Part shown: positions 61,202 to 64,000 of the stretch, piece after piece
How the letters are laid out: each line of letters begins with the position of its first letter
Numbering within the stretch: position 1 is the stretch's first letter
Assembly: GCF_003056405.1 (NCBI RefSeq)
Contig: NZ_PYVZ01000004.1
Span: 124,001-188,000, forward strand
DNA from: Devosia indica
Lineage (GTDB): Bacteria > Pseudomonadota > Alphaproteobacteria > Rhizobiales > Devosiaceae
Direction of reading: 5' to 3'
Length of the DNA: 64,000 nt
Position numbers and translations under genes: made by a program
Notes under the pieces: model-generated
The model's database searches: none
What the model was told of the DNA's origin: nothing
What the model saw: the letters and a program-made list of their open reading frames with translations, nothing else

Positions 61202-61921
61202 ATGAGTGAGAAAAATCCGGCCCGCCGTGCCGATGCGGTGACGCCCAAGACGCAAGTTCGGGACGAAGTGTCTGTCTTTGTGCAGAAGGTTGGGCTAATG
61301 GCCCGCCCCAATGCGGCTGAGGATGGGCGGCTCTTGTTCGGCATGGATGCGACCATGAGCCGGCAGCCCACCTGGGACATGGCGATTTCCCTGCAGGCAG
61401 GCATGTTCGAGGCCATCCCCAAGGATGCGCATCTGCAGGTGCAATTGATCTATTTCCGGGGGCTGGGGGAATGCCGGGCCTCGAAATGGGTGCTCGATTC
61501 CAACGCCTTGGCTCGCCTGATGAGCACGATTTCCTGTCAGGGTGGCAATACGCAGATCGGGCGGGTGTTTTCGCATGCCAGGGACGAGCACAAGAGTCGA
61601 CGCATCAATGCGGTGATCTATGTCGGCGACGCCATGGAGGAGAACGTCGATGCGCTCTGCGCCAAGGCAGGGGAGCTTGGCGTGATGGGGCTGCCGCTGT
61701 TTGTGTTTCAGGAAGGCCATGACAGCCGGGTGGAGGCGGCCTTTCGGGAGTTTGCACGCCTCTCCAAGGGCGCCTATGCGCGGTTTGACAGCTCAGCGCC
61801 GCAACAGCTCGCCGATTTGCTAAAGGCCGTGGCGGCCTATGCCAGCGGCGGACGGGCCCATCTCAGGTTGCAATCAAGCGGTGCCGCGCGTGCCCTGCTA
61901 ACCCAGATCGAGAAACGATGA
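61202..61921 (+). CDS. VWA-domain protein
   Basis: A 239-residue protein with a von Willebrand A-like fold. The first strand ends in LLFGMDATMSRQP, a DxTxS form of the MIDAS motif (Asp49, Thr51, Ser53). Later blocks are VQLIYFRGLGECRAS, RINAVIYVGDAMEEN (third-strand Asp) and PLFVFQEGHD. No signal peptide or TM. The stop overlaps the next gene, encoding a membrane J-domain protein, by ATGA, so they probably act together. I chose the ATG before SEKNPARRAD; the frame is open upstream. Confidence 0.8.
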   Translation: MSEKNPARRADAVTPKTQVRDEVSVFVQKVGLMARPNAAEDGRLLFGMDATMSRQPTWDMAISLQAGMFEAIPKDAHLQVQLIYFRGLGECRASKWVLDSNALARLMSTISCQGGNTQIGRVFSHARDEHKSRRINAVIYVGDAMEENVDALCAKAGELGVMGLPLFVFQEGHDSRVEAAFREFARLSKGAYARFDSSAPQQLADLLKAVAAYASGGRAHLRLQSSGAARALLTQIEKR

Positions 61922-62625
61922 GCTGGGTTTTTCTCGGTGCATTGGTCCTGATCGGCATTCTGTGGCTGGTCTACGCACTGCGCAACATGGATCGTCGTCT
62001 GGTGATGCAGGGCTTGCGCTGGATCATCGGCGGTGGCGCGGGCCTCATTGCCGCGGCGGCGCTCCTCTTTCGGCGCATTGATATAGCCATGATTCTGGGC
62101 GCGGTCGCTGCGTCAGTGCTGATCCGCGGCCGGCTGGGGCAGTTCTCATTCGACAGCATCGGCCCCGGGCCCGCAAATGTGTCAAAGGTGCGCAGCCGGT
62201 ATCTGGCCATGGAGCTGGACCACGATACGGGTGAGCTGACGGGCAGGGTGCTGGATGGTCAGTTTGCCGGCTGGGACCTGATGGATCTGGGCGAAGCGGA
62301 GACGCGGGCCCTCATCGATGAGATCGGGCACGACGCCGAGAGCGTGAACCTGCTCGAAAGTTGGCTCGATACCAACCGCGCCGGCTGGCGCGAGTATTTT
62401 GCCGAGAATGGCGCTTCTGGGACGGAGGGTGCGCGGTCAAACGGCGCTGCCGGTGACCCGGTGGCCGAAGCCTATGCCGTACTGGGCCTGAAGCCCGGGG
62501 CCAGCGACGAGGAGATCAAGGCGGCGCATCGTGAATTGATGAAGGGTGTACATCCAGACAGGGGGGGGTCGGAGTTCCTTGCCGCAAAGATCAATGAGGC
62601 GCGAGACTTCCTGCTCGGACGATGA
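61918..62625 (+). CDS. Membrane-anchored J-domain protein (TIM14/DjlC-like)
   Basis: A 235-residue protein with an N-terminal TM helix (about 3-22), further hydrophobic segments (about 33-70), a soluble middle (about 90-165) and a C-terminal J-domain (about 183-235). The J-domain has the HPD motif (His212-Asp214) and the end GGSEFLAAKINEARDFLL, close to the TIM14/Pam18 type. It should stimulate DnaK at the membrane. Coupled to the VWA gene by ATGA. Confidence 0.88.
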   Translation: MSWVFLGALVLIGILWLVYALRNMDRRLVMQGLRWIIGGGAGLIAAAALLFRRIDIAMILGAVAASVLIRGRLGQFSFDSIGPGPANVSKVRSRYLAMELDHDTGELTGRVLDGQFAGWDLMDLGEAETRALIDEIGHDAESVNLLESWLDTNRAGWREYFAENGASGTEGARSNGAAGDPVAEAYAVLGLKPGASDEEIKAAHRELMKGVHPDRGGSEFLAAKINEARDFLLGR

Positions 62626-62649
62626 CCCAGACGGCGCGGGCGCACTTGC

Positions 62650-63849
62650 TTAGTCCGTTGCCCGGAGGCCACGGCGCTGGCCATGAGCAACCCATATTGC
62701 CAAGGGCACCATGACCAGTCCGGCCCAACCATAGGCCGGCAGGATGCCGATACGCTCTGCCAAAAAGCCGAACGCCAGTGTGCCAAGAATGCCCGAGACG
62801 TTTTCCGCCATAACCAGGGCGGAGGTCGTGGTGGCGCGGCTCTTGCCTTCCATAACGCGATGAAAGCGCGCTTCAGCGAGCACCCCAAGTGGCGCCATCA
62901 GGACATAGGCCAAGGACAGCAGCAAAACGTACCAGGGCGTGGTGCCGCTCGACGCGAGGATGAGCAGGGTCCCGCCAAGTAGTGGGAGGAGCCAGGCCAG
63001 CCATGGCCGCCCGGCCAGACGATGGGCGTAAATGCTGGCCGCAGCATAAATGAACTCGACCGCGGCGCCCACAATGCCCCAGGCCCACACTGGAAGATTG
63101 ACCGCAAGAAAGTAAATCTGGTCGAACTCCTCGATCAACTCGAAAACGACAAGACCGACCGCGATATAGGTGGTGACGAAACGCAGGTCGGCGTGGTGGC
63201 GAAACTCCATCACGGCATCGGCAAAGTGCGAGAAGTAGCTGGCAGGCGCTTCTGCCGTCTCAGAGGTCGCTGCACCGCGTCGGGTATCGTGCAACCAGAG
63301 GGCGAGAAAGGACGCGAGCAATAGCGGCGGTATGGAGAGCCACAGGCCCCAGTCGAAACTGTAATAGGCGACGAAGCCGCCCAGGAGCGCGCCAGCGCCG
63401 ATGCCGAGCTCTTCGGCAGCATTGTCGCGGCCCAGAACCTTGTCGAATTCCTCAACGCGACCTTCGTGTTGCATGCGCTCAAAAAGCAGGGCTTCTCGCG
63501 AGCCCGATTGCAGGGCCTGAGCCAGGCTCCAGAACAGGAAGCCAAGCGCATAGAGCCAGAAATGGCCCGCAGCAACGATCCAGAGCAGGAAGGTCAGCGC
63601 CTTGAACAGCGGCGCGGCGACCAGCAACCAACGCCGGTCAAAGTGGTCCGAGAGCGCGCCTGACGGCATCTCCAGGACGATTGCCGTTGCCGACCAGAAC
63701 GCCAGCAAAAGGCCTATCTCGGTCAGCGACAGGCCTTCGAGCTCGAACAAGGCGGTATAGAAGGCGTAGGCGAGGATGAAATCGAACAGGAATGCGTAGG
63801 CGTAATAGAGCCAGAGGAAGCGACGGAGGTCTGAGGAAGGGCTGGACAT
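62650..63849 (-). CDS. MFS transporter
   Basis: A 399-residue major facilitator with about 12 TM helices. The loop 2-3 motif is GALSDHFDRRW (motif A), preceded by LGLLLAFWSATAIVLEMPSGALSDH in order. It begins with SSDLRRFLWLYYAYAFLFDF. Substrate unknown. It diverges from a TetR regulator 82 bp away, which suggests TetR-controlled efflux. Confidence 0.86.
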   Translation of the reverse strand: MSSPSSDLRRFLWLYYAYAFLFDFILAYAFYTALFELEGLSLTEIGLLLAFWSATAIVLEMPSGALSDHFDRRWLLVAAPLFKALTFLLWIVAAGHFWLYALGFLFWSLAQALQSGSREALLFERMQHEGRVEEFDKVLGRDNAAEELGIGAGALLGGFVAYYSFDWGLWLSIPPLLLASFLALWLHDTRRGAATSETAEAPASYFSHFADAVMEFRHHADLRFVTTYIAVGLVVFELIEEFDQIYFLAVNLPVWAWGIVGAAVEFIYAAASIYAHRLAGRPWLAWLLPLLGGTLLILASSGTTPWYVLLLSLAYVLMAPLGVLAEARFHRVMEGKSRATTTSALVMAENVSGILGTLAFGFLAERIGILPAYGWAGLVMVPLAIWVAHGQRRGLRATD

Positions 63850-63931
63850 CGAGGCATTCCTGTTTCAGAACAACACGTGAATAACCCTGTGCAGAGGCGG
63901 GGTCAATTGATAACAGAACGATTGGTTTGAA

Positions 63932-64000
63932 ATGGCGCGACCGCGTGGCTATGTCCGGGAAGATGTGCTCGACAAGGCAATGGAGTTGTTCTGGCGCCTT
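63932..64000 (+). CDS. TetR-family regulator, N-terminal fragment (cut by window end)
   Basis: The first 23 codons of a frame that runs off the window. It reads MARPRGYVREDVLDKAMELFWRL, the classic TetR/AcrR start leading into the HTH. It diverges from the MFS gene and may repress it. Only the start is visible. Confidence 0.75.
   Translation, partial: MARPRGYVREDVLDKAMELFWRL

Noticed and set aside
1-64000. CRISPR array, prophage or insertion sequence
   Set aside because: No regularly spaced repeats, integrase, transposase or phage structural genes were seen on either strand.

Overview
The window is a chromosomal segment of a GC-rich alphaproteobacterium, most likely order Hyphomicrobiales and plausibly Devosia or a close relative. 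This is inferred from the recG-sdhE-mfd block, an IalB-type exported protein, an ExoD-family protein, DUF2934 and DUF2076 proteins, a TIM14-like J protein and a ScfR-type regulator. No plasmid, phage or IS genes and no CRISPR array are visible. There are two tRNA genes (Lys-TTT and Ser-TGA), and gene density is high with many ATGA/GTGA stop-start overlaps.

Layout. 1-8.1 kb is accessory: a divergent GlxA-type regulator and isonitrile-hydratase-like protein, a GGDEF protein, an exported hypothetical, an RND/MMPL transporter, and a divergent qorB/qorR-like pair followed by a Ble-type resistance protein. 8.2-26 kb is mostly housekeeping: gyrA, coaD with two cyclophilins, queA-exoD-tgt-pgi-map, tRNA-Lys and glmU-glmS. 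A 415-base gene-free stretch in front of coaD carries strong inverted repeats and looks like an unrecognised structured RNA or leader. 26-36.9 kb holds recG facing sdhE-mfd, an ialB-like gene, a UbiH-type monooxygenase, TerC, a quinone oxidoreductase and tRNA-Ser. 37.4-39.8 kb is pxpBCA (5-oxoprolinase).

39.9-50.4 kb is the most interesting part. A complete branched-chain-type ABC importer (substrate-binding protein, two permeases, two ATPases) runs leftward. Diverging from it is an operon encoding an XRE/ScfR-type regulator, a REC-only response regulator, a two-helix membrane protein and a 900-residue sodium/solute-symporter histidine kinase of CrbS/CbrA type. The XRE regulator contains an inserted segment that closely matches the DHp (HisKA) helices of the kinase in the same operon, including the phospho-acceptor histidine. 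A perfect 8-bp dyad lies just upstream. This suggests a kinase-REC-transcription factor relay that controls uptake or use of a carbon source.

50.4-64 kb is mixed: a K+ channel with a C-terminal zinc ribbon, an orphan FecR-domain protein, a GT2 glycosyltransferase, a coupled orphan FliK-like/FlhB-C-terminal pair, small envelope proteins, an MTA/SAH-nucleosidase-like protein, a 59-aa DUF2934 gene, two intact MFS transporters, one MFS gene broken by a single-base frameshift, a coupled VWA/J-domain pair, and the start of a TetR regulator cut by the window end.

Functions are assigned from recognised motifs and remembered family sequences; no database search was possible.
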